From Pigoraptor vietnamica (taxonomy: Eukaryota; Opisthokonta; Filasterea): a stretch of DNA of 64,000 nt. This document shows positions 26,801 through 37,700 of the stretch, one piece after another; within the stretch, counting starts at the first letter, position 1, and each line of letters opens with the position of its first letter. The notes under the pieces were generated by a model. The model was not told the DNA's origin and searched no databases. It saw only the letters and a program-made list of their open reading frames with translations. Location of the stretch: assembly GCA_943704525.1 (NCBI GenBank), contig CALSCQ010002627.1:1-64000 (forward strand). Reading direction: 5' to 3'. The position numbers and the translations under genes are program-made.

Positions 26801-27395
26801 ACGGGTAAGGGTGCGCGCGAAGAAAGGACGACGGGAACATCTCGGCCCACGTGTCATCACCGACAAACACGGCGCGGCGATTCAGGTGAGCCAGTAGATT
26901 GTCCTCGCCCACGGCGGCCGCCGCAAAGTTGCTTCCGGCGTCAATGAACGTGGGGAGAGACCCCGTCATGAGCGCCTTGATGCGCTGCATCGTCGTCGTC
27001 GGTGCGTCCGCGGCAAATCGGAAGAGTTTCGCGTGGGTCACGCCGCCGGGGATTGAGGGGGCGCCAACGAGGCGGCTCACGTTCGGCATCTTGTTGATGT
27101 AGTGCGGCACGTCCTTACGCCCGTCGAACGACGCGTCATGTGCCACGAAATCGAAGCGCAGTGCGTCGACTACGAGCAGGACGACGCGGTCGTACGCCTT
27201 CGCCCTGGTGCATCCAGCCGCCGCCGGAGTGGCACGGTCCCTCTCGTCCATGGAGATGACGCCGTCTAGAGCGCACGCGCCCACGTCCGGAAGTGACAAA
27301 CGCGTGAGGAGAAAGCCGCGCGTGAATAGGTACAGTCCCGCAAAGTGCATCGCCGTGAGCCACAGCACGAAGAGAAAGGCGCCGCAGCGGGCCAT
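23898..27395 (-). CDS. PIGO: GPI ethanolamine phosphate transferase 3 (PIG-O)
   Basis: ER membrane enzyme that moves phosphoethanolamine onto the third mannose of the GPI anchor, the group later joined to protein. One uninterrupted 1165-residue frame from ATG 27395. An N-terminal membrane anchor (residues ~5-30, then the GFLLTRL motif typical of PIG-O) is followed by a lumenal alkaline-phosphatase-like domain. That domain has the metal/nucleophile motif RVVLLVVDALRFDF, then MLGVDHCGHRYGPNHPAM and LVLGDHGMTPDGDHGG. About a dozen or more hydrophobic segments fill the C-terminal 700 residues. It has no introns although its neighbours have up to 15. It is convergent with DNAJC7 and divergent from MTD1. 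Confidence 0.95.
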   Translation of the reverse strand: MARCGAFLFVLWLTAMHFAGLYLFTRGFLLTRLSLPDVGACALDGVISMDERDRATPAAAGCTRAKAYDRVVLLVVDALRFDFVAHDASFDGRKDVPHYINKMPNVSRLVGAPSIPGGVTHAKLFRFAADAPTTTMQRIKALMTGSLPTFIDAGSNFAAAAVGEDNLLAHLNRRAVFVGDDTWAEMFPSSFLRAHPYPSFDVHDLHTVDAGVEKHIFSELAAVGEWDVAVAHMLGVDHCGHRYGPNHPAMAAKLAQVDALVARVHAHMGERDLLLVLGDHGMTPDGDHGGDSPLETHAALVAISKRGFASAGGLLDTIASAEDYDAVGGPPQTGERVRSVAQIDLVPTLAAVLGVPIPFGNIGAAVLPELLSTASAHEAEALSASVDWLGVNALQVERYAHTYAAAAGWSDGAAQSRDPELARATELHAAAAAAPPGSESRERNAREAAASYIRYVRSVRRRFVEAWAMFSVPSMAMGIAVLALSVACAGVCASWMAVVGLSLPSRTHALTGAALGFAVAAVVQALAMALTGQLSGPLVAVASDFARGCSLLALFVCPFASALLPIVRSSASPDRNGIMDLVRGVAGLLSIRAAPISTSLAAACCAMVAVRAVGFASNSFVVADDSVAHFLAMSAIVAHAAFLICAAAEDVSSSPSARGDAVAVARTLRPRLRVVLLLFFGIAVCLRVLPLFWMCREEQHRCLVARDGGRASSSSSKPSADALSSSGTWFGDLSVHTALAAVLLFAPKWPSSASMNVGGPFGRFYGAFPWAAMAAILAYWTHASLPVAGGTPGWIRLIYPRALYAMAFVGAVLLFAFPSTAVEDNSASVAAQQPGRAVVHGLRTVFSSAALGAAGLLVPVVVLLMGRDRVLPTAIVWVCAALVRIAAAPLGEVAFYMASQRRIGELSAALRASEGASVGANGKPVAGKRGHGSPSTPGVGETATIAASAADAIPVEAFDVDRRQSASASVVVLAVLVASCAFYATGHQPALAAIRWSAAFEGFAGSDGSRVGPAILVLVDTFWPQLLVALASPLLSLIAETTIGDANPSDGEGEYRIARERSEGREGPFWAAAVRAPVVACACHAVWVAGSAVAGLLHRRHLMVWKIFAPNFVFSALALVVVDVGALLAVALMELCDGAARRWVASIAGRIGGAQSQPRVLSAPK

Positions 27396-27786
27396 CCTGT
27401 CGCTGGAGCGCGGTTCTGCGCCACAATAGCACTATCGAGACATGATACAGGGTACAGTTTGCAGTCCGCGAAGGCGCCTCTCGTTGTGTGAGTGGTTGCA
27501 AAGTGCATCTCGAGGAGATTGAAGCAAACGCACATGCAGAGTCTCTTCTGGTGCGAAGACACCCCGGATATATAGAATTCAAATCTTCCCATTTTTCCAT
27601 AGCGGAACGTTGTAAGTGCTGTGGAAAACGTCCGGGGTGGGAAAGCCCTTTCACGTGGAAAGAAGGTGACATGGCAATGGTGCGATTGAAGGGGCTTTTT
27701 CTTTCTCTTGCGGCGTCGCTTTTAACCTGCTTTGCTTTGCCGTGCACACTTCTGGTGCGCTGTGTGCGCAGTTGCTCCAAGGAACA
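27396..27786. other. Divergent promoter region, PIG-O / MTD1
   Basis: 391 bases without a gene between two start codons. A TCACGTGG box is at 27651-27658 and an A/T-rich patch lies near 27568-27600. Confidence 0.5.
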
Positions 27787-28620
27787 ATGGCTTGTCGCGT
27801 TGTTCAGGCGGCAGAGGTCGCCAAGCCGTATGGGTGCGTTGCAGGTGGCGTCGCACTGGAGTGGTTTTCCGAGTTTTTCGGCTGTTTCCTTTCCTTCCAT
27901 TGACACGTGCGCGCTGTCTCTCTTTACATGTCTGTACGTATTCTCATGCTTGCGTTAATGCTGTACACGTGCCATTTGTAGTGATGCGCTCAAGAACGAC
28001 ATTACGATGCAAGGCATCCGCCCCACACTCGTCGGTTTCCTCGCGAATTCGGACCCTGCGGCCAGCAAGTACGCCGAGTGGACGGCCAAGACATGCAGAG
28101 AGGTGCGACACACGAAGAGCATGTGCGTTATATATGTAGAGGTTGATTAATATTCTGGCCATTCGCGGCGCATTCGTGCATACTGAGGAGATGCGCGCTG
28201 CCCCAGGCCGGCATCGTCTTTGAGCTGCGCACTGTCGACCGAAATGACCTCGAGGACAAGATTGTCGAGGCGAATGAAGACGTGCGCGTGAACGGCATCA
28301 TCGTGTACTATCCGGTTTTCGGTGGCACTCAGGTGAGCGTCTCAAGCGCGTCGGAGACACAACGGCCACTTTCGATCAGTTTGTGTCCATTTGTCGATTG
28401 TGGCCGCATGGTTGAAGTGACACGTGGACGCACGCAGGACCAGTACATTCAGAACTGCGTGTCCGTGTACAAGGACGTCGAGGGGCTGCAGCACACGTAC
28501 TGCTACAACTTGTACCACAACGTCCGCTTTCTGGACCCCGAGCGTCGCAAGAAGTGCATCCTGCCGTGCACGCCGCTCGCGATCGTCAAGGTGTGTCTGC
28601 GCGCTTTGGAAGAAGGGAGG

Positions 28621-28690
<70 letters not shown>

Positions 28691-29624
28691 TGTGTGTGTG
28701 TGTGTATCATTGCACCCAGCGAATTCTGTATGTCGTGGACATTGGAGAAAGCTATTTCACAATGACAAGTTTCATTCGCAGTTCTTATAAACTCACTCTT
28801 TCGTCACCGTTTCTCTCTGCAGATCCTCGAGCACATCCAGGTGTACAACGCCATTCTGCCCGAGGGCAACCGCCTCCACGGCCGCACGATCACCATCGTC
28901 AACAGGAGGTGCGTCTCTCCCCACCGCGCGCCGCTTCTTTCGTCTGACGGATGCCGAGTCTAGGATTATGGTTCGCTTTGATTCATGCTAGTCCAGCCCT
29001 TTCTCTGATCTTTGTTTGCGGCTGAGATCTAAGAGCGATCCACCCTCTGCTCAGCGAAATTGTCGGTCGCCCCCTCGCTGCCATGCTCGCAAACGACGGC
29101 GCACGCGTGTACTCTGTCGACATCACGGGCGTCCAGCTATTCCATCGCGGCGAAGGCATCAAGCTCAGGAGGCACGAGGTGCGTGCGCCGACCCTCTTTG
29201 TCTCGCCATATCACGTACGGCCGTCTCACGGCTCTGGTTCTTGTGACGCAGGTCCAGGACACGAAGATGACGCTTGCCGAGGCGCTGTCTCAATCGGATG
29301 TGGTGATTACGGGCGTCCCCACGAAGGACTACAAGGCAAGTTTCGAATACTGTTCTGTGCTGTGTGCGTTTGTCGCGTGACACGTGAGCACATGTCACGC
29401 GCGGCGGGTCGATAGTCGGTTGCTGGCACTCACACTCCTCCTCCACGCAGATTGCGACGAGTTTGATCAAGGATGGCGCCGTGTGCGTCAACTTCAGCAC
29501 GCACCAAAACTTTGAGGATTCAATTGTCGGCCGCGCGTCCGTGTTTGTGCCCTCGGTCGGCAAGGTCACCGTCACGATGCTCGAGCGAAACCTCCTCCGC
29601 CTCGCCTCCTATCAAAAGTTGTAA
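27787..29624 (+). CDS. MTD1: NAD-dependent 5,10-methylenetetrahydrofolate dehydrogenase, MTD1 type
   Basis: Cytosolic one-carbon enzyme oxidising methylene-THF to methenyl-THF with NAD+. Eight exons join in phase (27787-27833, 27982-28102, 28207-28332, 28438-28590, 28823-28908, 29055-29178, 29252-29335, 29451-29624), giving 304 residues (yeast Mtd1 320). It follows yeast Mtd1 rather than the FolD/MTHFD1 bifunctional enzymes: RPTLVGFLANSDPAASKYA, VNGIIVYYPVFGGTQDQY, KDVEGLQHTYCYNLYHNVR, ILPCTPLAIVKILE, INVINRSEIVGRPLA-like Rossmann core (VNRSEIVGRPLAAMLANDGA), DVVITGVP and GAVCVNFS. The usual FolD catalytic YxxxK is not obvious, in line with an enzyme lacking cyclohydrolase activity. The intron after 29335 has a GC donor and the intron 28591-28822 has a GT microsatellite. 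Confidence 0.93.
28621..28704 (+). repeat. (GT)n microsatellite in MTD1 intron
   Basis: GT run with three small interruptions on the sense strand, starting about 30 bases after the exon end at 28590. Confidence 0.9.
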
Positions 29625-30198
29625 CTGTGTGGCATGTCCACGTCCTCCCTCCTCGTCCCTCAAGTCTGAATTGCCTTCGTTTGCTGATCGCCCGCGTTTT
29701 GCGTGAAACTACAAATTACTGTCGTCGGTTGAATGCCAAACTAGGTACACACTCGCCGCACACCTTACCAAGAGAATGTCTCCATTCATACGCAACCTCA
29801 AACACGGCGTGACGAGCGCGGACACGTCCACGCAAAAGACACCCTACGCCCGTCAACCACTATACAAGTTATGCCGCCACAACCGACGCCATGTCACAAC
29901 GCCGGCGCGCGACACTGTCGAAGACCCAACACCACAACCGCGAGCGAACACGCACGCACACGCACACGTGCGCTCCGTTCCATCCAATTCGCCGCCACAT
30001 CGGTATCCTACACCAGACAAGTTCGATAGGGTCGCTTTGACCCCGACGCCGCCTACCGCGCAGCAATCGGCGGTCCACAGTCCCCGCCTGTGCGAGCGAG
30101 ATAACGGTGAGCTCAACAGCACAAGAAACAAATTACCCCTCTAACAAAACGAAGGCAAAAAAAAAGAACCACGCACCTCCAAAGTGGGCAAAAGCGCC
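29625..30198. other. Convergent 3' region, MTD1 / COX5A
   Basis: 574 bases between two convergent stop codons with no credible gene. An A-rich run near 30153-30165 is the only notable feature. Confidence 0.5.
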
Positions 30199-31112
30199 TT
30201 AGAACGGCTTGGCGTTCGTCCCAATGCCAAGCTCCTCGGGAGTCGGGATGCCCTATTGCATGTGATCGCCACATCAGTTCCAGCGCTCACCACATCAAAG
30301 ACTCACTACAACGGAAGATAGGCGCGGCCACCCAGACGACCGTGCCGCGACAATGCCCAACCCCAGACACTCACGAGCTCCTTCATGGTCGGTTGAAGCT
30401 GCTGGAGGATCTGGTTGTACACGGCGTCGCTGCCGGCCTTCTCACGGACGGCCTCAAGCGTGCGAATGGTCGTGGGGAAGTCGTTCAGGCGGCGGCACGC
30501 GTGGAACACCTGCGCAATGATGCGCGGCTCCGGGCAGAGATCCTGTAAATCGGAAAAAATGAAGGCATCAGCTTTCTCCCAAACTTCGTTAGAAAAGCGC
30601 CAGACGTGCAAAAGGCGCATTCAGACATGCTGCAAATCCATCCAAGTATTCGCCAGCACGCGAAACGCACCTGCGAGAAGATGCTATCGAGGCCGAAGCG
30701 GAGCTCCCACGAGTCGAGCGAGGGGTCCTTGAAGAACGCCTCCCAGCGCGCATCAAACTGGGCGTCCGTCTCAACGGCGTTGTGCGCGTGCCGGCGCTCG
30801 ATGCGGGGAAGCGTGGCAACAGCAGGCCGCGCCGAAAGCGCTGAACACATTGAGATACACAAAGCAGTCGTAAGATTCACATCACATCCCGAGACGGCAA
30901 ATAAGATAGAAGCAACACATCTTCGCCAATAGAAAATAACGCAATGAAAGCAGCCATCATAAACTTAAACGCCAATACACCACATGCACTAATCTAGAGC
31001 GCGCAACAGCCGCAAGGGTATTCAAAGGGTGTGCGCAATCACCAGTGAAGGACCGCGCGGCCACGGGGCGGGCGGCAGCGCTGAGGGTGCGCGAGGCAAG
31101 GAGGCGAAACAT
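30199..31112 (-). CDS. COX5A: Cytochrome c oxidase subunit Va (yeast Cox6 family)
   Basis: Nuclear-encoded matrix-side subunit of complex IV. Four exons (31043-31112, 30671-30840, 30375-30542, 30199-30252) join in phase for 153 residues. The N-terminus is a typical mitochondrial presequence (MFRLLASRTLSAAARPVAAR, no acidic residues, many Arg). The mature part matches the family closely: ETDAQFDARWEAFF, DSWELRFGLDSIF, LCPEPRIIAQVFHACRRLND, LEAVREKAG, LQPTMKEL and GIPTPEELGIG. The start ATG 31112 opens directly onto the presequence. It is divergent from the rabconnectin-3 gene, with 658 bases between start codons. Confidence 0.96.
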
Positions 31113-31770
31113 GATTGCACACGGACGCGGAGAATGCGGAGGTCTGTCTGCCTGCGAGCGAACGGCACGGGAAACAGGAGAAAGAGAAGACGCGGGAAGG
31201 AAAGATGAGATGCAGCGCACTGTGTGTGTGCCCTCTCACGCATGAGTCGCCTATTGCCAAGAGTGCGAGGAGTGTGGAATAAAGGCACTCACTATGGATT
31301 GACTATGGACGCAAGCCGCGTAATAACGATGGGACCGGCGACTATGGAGCACCCCGGATGCCACAAATTTGTCCTCCAGTTTGAGGGCTCTTCATGATGA
31401 ACAGTGCGTATCATGATGAGCTACAAAGCAGATTTCAGATCGATCGGAATTTGTTCAATATGGGAATGTAAGACAGTCAGTCACGTGATTACGTAACGCA
31501 AATTTTTCCGATGCGTAAGCAAACGGAAGTGGGTGCGTTGACTGTGTGTTTCACTCGTTGGCTCCTTTAGCAGCTCACATTGACACAGTGCGCACACACA
31601 GCGCTTCAAGTTCACATTTGCTGCCGGTGATTGCATCTCCTACGTTTCAAGCGGCTAAGGCACGCGTGCTTGCAACAGCGGCTGTCTTGGCCGGACTGAA
31701 TCGGCGTGTTGTGGCCTTCACCTGGTGGAAGATGCACTGACGCCAGCGCCACAACGGAGGCTGTGTCGCG
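31113..31770. other. Divergent promoter region, COX5A / rabconnectin-3
   Basis: No gene is seen. AGTCACGTGATTA at 31479-31491 is identical over 13 bases to the element at 8867-8879 before COMMD1 and contains the palindrome TCACGTGA. Confidence 0.5.
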
Positions 31771-34700
31771 ATGGCCACAAGTGCGCGTGTGGCGTCCCCT
31801 GAGGATGTCACCGGGGCACTTCCGCGACTCCGTCCCGCGCAGATTGTGACGGGCGCTGTTCAAGATGGCCGGCAGGTCGTCGGCATTGGCGCTGCCTTTG
31901 GGCACCGGTTTTTGGTGAGTCGACGCTATACATCGACGGGTGGCCATGAATTCATTCGAGGTATTCGCGATGTGCTGTGTATTGACTATTCCTCTGCTGT
32001 GCGTGCGTGCGCGTAGGCGTACGCAAGCGGGCGAAAAGTCGTCGTGGTGGATCGCAACATGCAGGCACTGCAGATGCTTGAGCGGAAGACCAACGGAAGC
32101 GGCAGCGTCCTGTCGGTGTCGGCGAGTGAAGGCTCAGGAAAGGTGCGTGCCGGTGATGTGCGGTCGAGAACGCATCGTCGCTCTGGTTGCTCACACACCT
32201 GGCCCAACAAACATACACGCTCACACACCTTGCCCAACATCTATTGCTCACCCTTCACTCCAGATTGCGGCATCGTTTGGCAAAGAAGTCCTCATCTTTG
32301 AGCCGCTGGAAGTGGAAGGGGTGAGCGACGGTGCATCTCATTGACTCGTGAGCGCACTCTTCCGCTGAACGCCCGTCATCATGCTTCATCTGTAGCCCGC
32401 TTCTTCCGGATTTGCGTCGACAGTGGCGGTGCGGTGGCGTGAAGTGGCGGCGCTTCCGTGCGACGGCGTTGTGACGTGCCTTAGTTGGACGACAGAAGGT
32501 GCGTGCGGCATCGAAGTCTCCAATCACGCATGCGTGTGCTTGTGCTGGAGAGTAACTAATCGATTGACCCTGTCCTCTCTCCCAAGGCGACTATCTGCTC
32601 TTCGGAGGAACCGCTTTGTCAATGTGGCGTCACAAACCGGCGCGCCCGGGCGATGGCGCCGGATCGCAGTACAAGTGCATCTGGGTACAAAAGTGGGTCG
32701 TCGTTCGACGCGTGGCCGTCGCGTTAATCGCCTGTGTTACTCACTGTTCGCCACTTTTCTTCGCAGCGTGCCGTCCCCCGTCATGTGCGCTGCCTTTGCC
32801 CCGGATGGTCACGTCTTTGCGACTGTCGGGAAGGTGCGTGGGAAATCGCAAGGTCGCGCTCGCTCTCGTGTATAGCTTTGGGACGTAGCAAGCACGTGCC
32901 GATTGTGTGCTGTCGAATTTTCTCGAGCTTGGCGGTGCATGCTAACCCTCATAAATGCCGCAGTATGACCGGTGCGTCAAGGTCTGGTTCCGGCGGGAAG
33001 ACGGTGCGGTTTCTTGCCTATGACTTTTTGTTCGAAGGATCGTTCCTGTCGTGGACGTACGCTGACCCCACGCATGCACATTTTTCTTTTAACGGCAGAC
33101 ATGGGCGGACTCCCCACGCTGTCCGTTCCTCAAAAGGGCGCGCAGTACAATTTCGTGTATCTTCCACACCCACGCGCCGTCACCAGCCTTTCCTGGCGCC
33201 AGCCGTGCGACTGCATCAAGTGGGTCCTTCGACCATCCGTGCAGACGTACTTGACTTCCGTGTCAATAGGTGTTAACGACACAACATTCACATTGTGTCT
33301 CCGTCCGCAGGCCTTGCTCTTCGCGCGCCATTCTCACGAACTGCCGCGACAACGTGTGCCGCATCTGGGCCGAATCGAGCGGGCGCGGCGGCACCTTCGC
33401 GTCGGACTCGCGCGCCGGCATCGCTCCTCCGTCGTCCTCCTTGTCCGCAGCCCCTTCGTTTGCGGTGTCATACTTTCAGGTGGCCGCCATCGACCCCTAT
33501 CCCCAGTCGACGATGGGTCTCGCGGGAGCCGTTCCCGCACCCTCCAAGCTGCTGCCCGGCCAGTTTGCGCCAAATTGGCTCAATTGCCACACCGCGTACC
33601 GCGCGCGCCGCATGGACGTCGCCGCGACAGACCCGCGGGCCGGTCGCTCCAACACGCCGTCGCGCGTGGGGCATTCTGCGCACCCGTGCGGGCTCCCCAT
33701 TTTCTCGGGCGAATCCACAGGCGACGTCACGAACGCGGCCATCCGCGCGTGCGACCACTCTGAGATGGTTTTCTACGCACAGTCGGACGGAACGCTCGTG
33801 GTGTGGCGGATTGACGGGCTGGACGACAAGCCCCGGCGCGGCCCCCGCGTGTCCCTCGCGTCGCGCATCCCGCAGGCGTTCTCAGCCCAGGACGCGGCGA
33901 CGTTCACCACGTACACAGCGGCGGTGTCCGACATGCCTTTTGTTGCGCCGCCGTTGGCGAGCCGTGCGCTGGCACCCCTTGCCATCGCGCTAGAGCCGAT
34001 GCGCCGCACGGGCTCGGCGCTGCTACAGCCGTCGTCCGGGGGTTCTGCTTCGGGAGGTTCTGCGGCGGCGGCCAAATCGCTGGCCTCTGGCGCGTCCTCG
34101 GCAAGAATTTCACCGGCGCCGGACGCTGCGGGCGACAAGCTGCGCGGGTCGCAGTCTCGGTCGTCAGTGCGTGAGACGGATGACACGCCGGCCCCGACCG
34201 CATCGCTTACAGTGCCCGCTGCCGCCGCAGGGCCGACCCACGCGAAGGGGCCCGGCATTCCGAACCGTCCGGCGGAGATTGTGCTCCTTTGCCGCCACGC
34301 GGATGGCAGCATGTCCTCTTGGCGCGTGGCAATGGCCGAGCTGCCTTCGTTTGCGGCCGTAGTGGGTGTCTCGTACGCTTCGCGCGTCTACGGCCACCGG
34401 GCGCCCGTCGCCCAGTTTGTGCCTCATCCGGCCAGCGACCGCCTGGCTGTGTCGATTGGCCGGCGCGACCCGTCCAGCGAGTCGGGTGCGGATGCCGGTG
34501 CCCTCGCGCTGTCCGGAGAGGTGCTGCTGTGGCGCGCAACGCACTCGCGGGGCCTCTCACACATTCACGCGCCCCCCCTGAACGAAGCGGCGCGATTGTG
34601 GCTACCACCCACTGGTCTCCCGCATGCGGTGGCGTGGTTCCCATACGACGACCGAATTGCGCTTGCTGCGGCCGACGGAGTGTGGCTGCTGGGGGTCTCG

Positions 34701-37700
34701 CGCGTATCGGCAGCGGAGGACGCCGGGGAGGTGGTGGCGCTTCAGTCTGAGGCCCAGTTTGAGATTGGGACAGACGAGGACGAGGAGCGGCCGCGCACAA
34801 TTGTCCGACGGAAAGGAAGCGCGGCCGTTGCGGTGGACAGCGCGCACTTGCTGGAGCTCCGCCGGCTCTCGCGCCTGCCCTCCAGCGAGGAGTGCGGGCC
34901 GTTTCTTTCCGTGCACGTGATTCCGCGGGAATGGGCCGCGGATCCCTCGGCGGCGTCTGGTGCGGGCGCTGGCGACAAGCGAAGCCAGCAGTCGTGGCGC
35001 AACCTCGCGAACGAGGAGAGCCGACCAGAAAAGGCGGTCGAGCGAACACTCGCGGTGTTCTCTTCGTCGCCCGTATTCTCATCGTCGCCGCATTTTTCTC
35101 GCCGCGTGAACTCCGGGTCGAAGCTTGGCTCGGACAGTGACTTACCCCCTTTCCACCCTGCGGCGTACGTGGTGGCTGTGTGCGCGGACGGCGTGACGGC
35201 GTGGGTGTGGTCCGTATCCGTCGACGACGGAACGAGTTCGGTGGCGTTGGCGTCACTCGTCGCGCGCGCCGTCCGTCTTCCATTCGCCGGCGAGCCCCGC
35301 CCGGCCGTGTCACCCTTTCGGCTGCTAGCAGCGCGACCCGCGCCGCTCAGCGGGGAGGGATCCGGAACGCGCGCGTGCGCGGTTGCGACGGCACCTCTGG
35401 GACCTCTCGGTGGCGCAGCTGGCGTTCCAGCGTATGCCCTTGCAGCCGGCTGCGAGGATGGCACTGTCCGTTTTCTCGCGGTGCGTGCTGGGTCGGACGG
35501 CAAAGCAACGATTGTGGCTGTTGGTGGCAAGGGCCTTGCCGCGCTGCAGCATGACCCGCAGGATGCACTCCGCCTCCCTTCTTCGAGCACGCCGACGCCT
35601 GGCGCTGACGGCGTGCTCGCGGTGTTGCCGAGCGGCTTCACTCGCATTGCGGCCGTGTCTTCCGCGGGCGTTGTTGTGTACGAGTGCGAGTCGATGGGGG
35701 ACCGCTTTGTTATCGAGGCACGCATTCCGCTGCCCGGCATCGACGGCGCCTGCTGGCTGTGCGCCGAGGGTGAGAACCCGCTCCTAGCCCTGCTGGTGGG
35801 AACAAACCTCCGCTTGTATGCGCCCATGCGCTCTCGCGTGACGGCTGCGGCGCTCGGCAGCGACCGCTCGGCCAGCGGCTTCGTGTGGGTTCCGCGCGGC
35901 TCCTGGCAGTTTGAGCTCGACCCCTTCCGGCCGCCGTCGATTGCGGCGGCGGAACTTGGCGCCGACGGGAAGCGAGCATCCGCGCGCGCAATGCCGTGCG
36001 TGATGTCCTTCTTTGGAGACGGGTTCCTCGCGCTCGCCTCGTCGCAGCAGATCGCGGTGTTTGCCAAGTGGCTCGACTTTGCCCGTGGTGAGGACGACCC
36101 ATCGCGTGCTGAGTCGCAGCCGCCTGACGCACACGGCAATGTCCCCGTGGCTAGGGACGCGCCGTCGCACAAAGGAGCGAGGGGCCCAGACCACGCATTG
36201 AACGCTGCCCTGGCGGCGCGTGTGTCGTGGCGCACGCGGGACAACCACTGTGTCTTCGTCCGCGAGCCGTCGGTGTTTGATCTCCTCCCGCCGACCATGC
36301 CACTCTACCACCCGTGGGTTCTGCGCGAGCTGCTTCGCGACGGCCAGCGAGGACGCATCGCGGCGATCCTGGGCCACCTTGCACATTCGCTGCGCCGGGC
36401 GGACGTCGACCGCGACTTTGACGATGCGAAGAGCGATGCGGGCTTCGTGGATCCCGCGCACACGTTCTGGGTGACGCCTGTGCGCCCCTGCGCGCTGCCC
36501 CGACGAACAGACGGCCTCGTGGGTGGGACGACGAGCGCCGGCGAGCGCCGCGAGGACGCGGGAGGTGCACCCGTGTCAGCCGTTGCGTCGACCGTGTCGA
36601 TTTCGTCGCAGCCTCACCGAGAGCGTGACTACAGCGACTTGTTTGCGCGGCCCTCCCTCCCGACAGAGGACATGGACACGTCGTCGCTCAAGTCCGAAGG
36701 GGAGGATACGGACGACGAGCTCGCGCACTACGACGACAGCGTCGCCGCGCCGTTCGGCGAGAAGGAGGCGCAGCTGCTGGGCGAGCGTCTGGCCGGGGTG
36801 GAATTGCCCGGCATCACTGCGCACGAGCAGACGATCCTTCTAGCAATTGTCGAGACGTTTGCGAAGGCCGAAGTCACCGGCAGTGATAATCCCCTCGACG
36901 AGTGCGCGATCCGGTTCCTCACGGCCGCGCGGCAGCACAACTTTCTGTGCAGGTTCCAGCGCGGACGCGAGCGCGAGCGTCGCCGCCGGCTCGGCATCGA
37001 TCCCGTCGACATCTCCTGGGCGCTCCAGTCGGAGTCGCAGGAGGCGCTTTTCAATGCGTGCACGCGCGACAAGGCCGATTTGGACTGGCCCGACGTCCGC
37101 GAACTTGGCGCCGGGTACTGGCTGCGGGGCGCGGAGCCGCTCCGTCGGCTCGCCGAGCGGCTGGCGAAGGCGCGGTTTGCGCGGGAGGACAACCCGACGC
37201 GGATTCTGGACACGGCGCTTTGGTACATTGCGACGAAGAAGAAGTCCCTTCTGACGGCGCTGTTCCGCAAAGCGGGCGACGAGCGCATGGCGCAGTTTTT
37301 CATGAACGACTTTGAGCAGGAGCGGTGGCGGACGGCGGCGTACAACAACGCGTACCAGCTCATGTCCAAGCAGCGCTTTGAGCACGCCGTCGCCTTCTTC
37401 CTCCTCGGTAACGGCATCAGCGACGCCATGTCGGTGTGCCTGCGCAAGCTGTGCGATCCGCAGCTGGCCTACGTCGTCGCGCGGCTCTACGAGGGCGACG
37501 ACGGCCCAGTCGCAAAGCAGGTGGGTGTTTTTCGGAGGTTCTCCTCGTGCGTGCGGTCGACCTGACCGCATCCCATGTGCTGTCCTGTTATGCTTCTCTC
37601 GCGGCTAAATGCCCCTCCCCTTCTCCGCATTCGCAGCTGCTTCGCGAGCACATTGTGCCGATGGCGCATGCTCAGGGTCAGCCGGCGCTCGCCAGCGTGG

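Noticed and set aside
34742-36298. Minus-strand open frame of 518 codons, plus 34207-35313 (368) and 39613-41088 (491)
   Set aside because: They lie antisense to rabconnectin-3 exons, show Arg/Pro/Ala-rich low-complexity translations without domains, and follow from the GC-rich third positions of the true frame.
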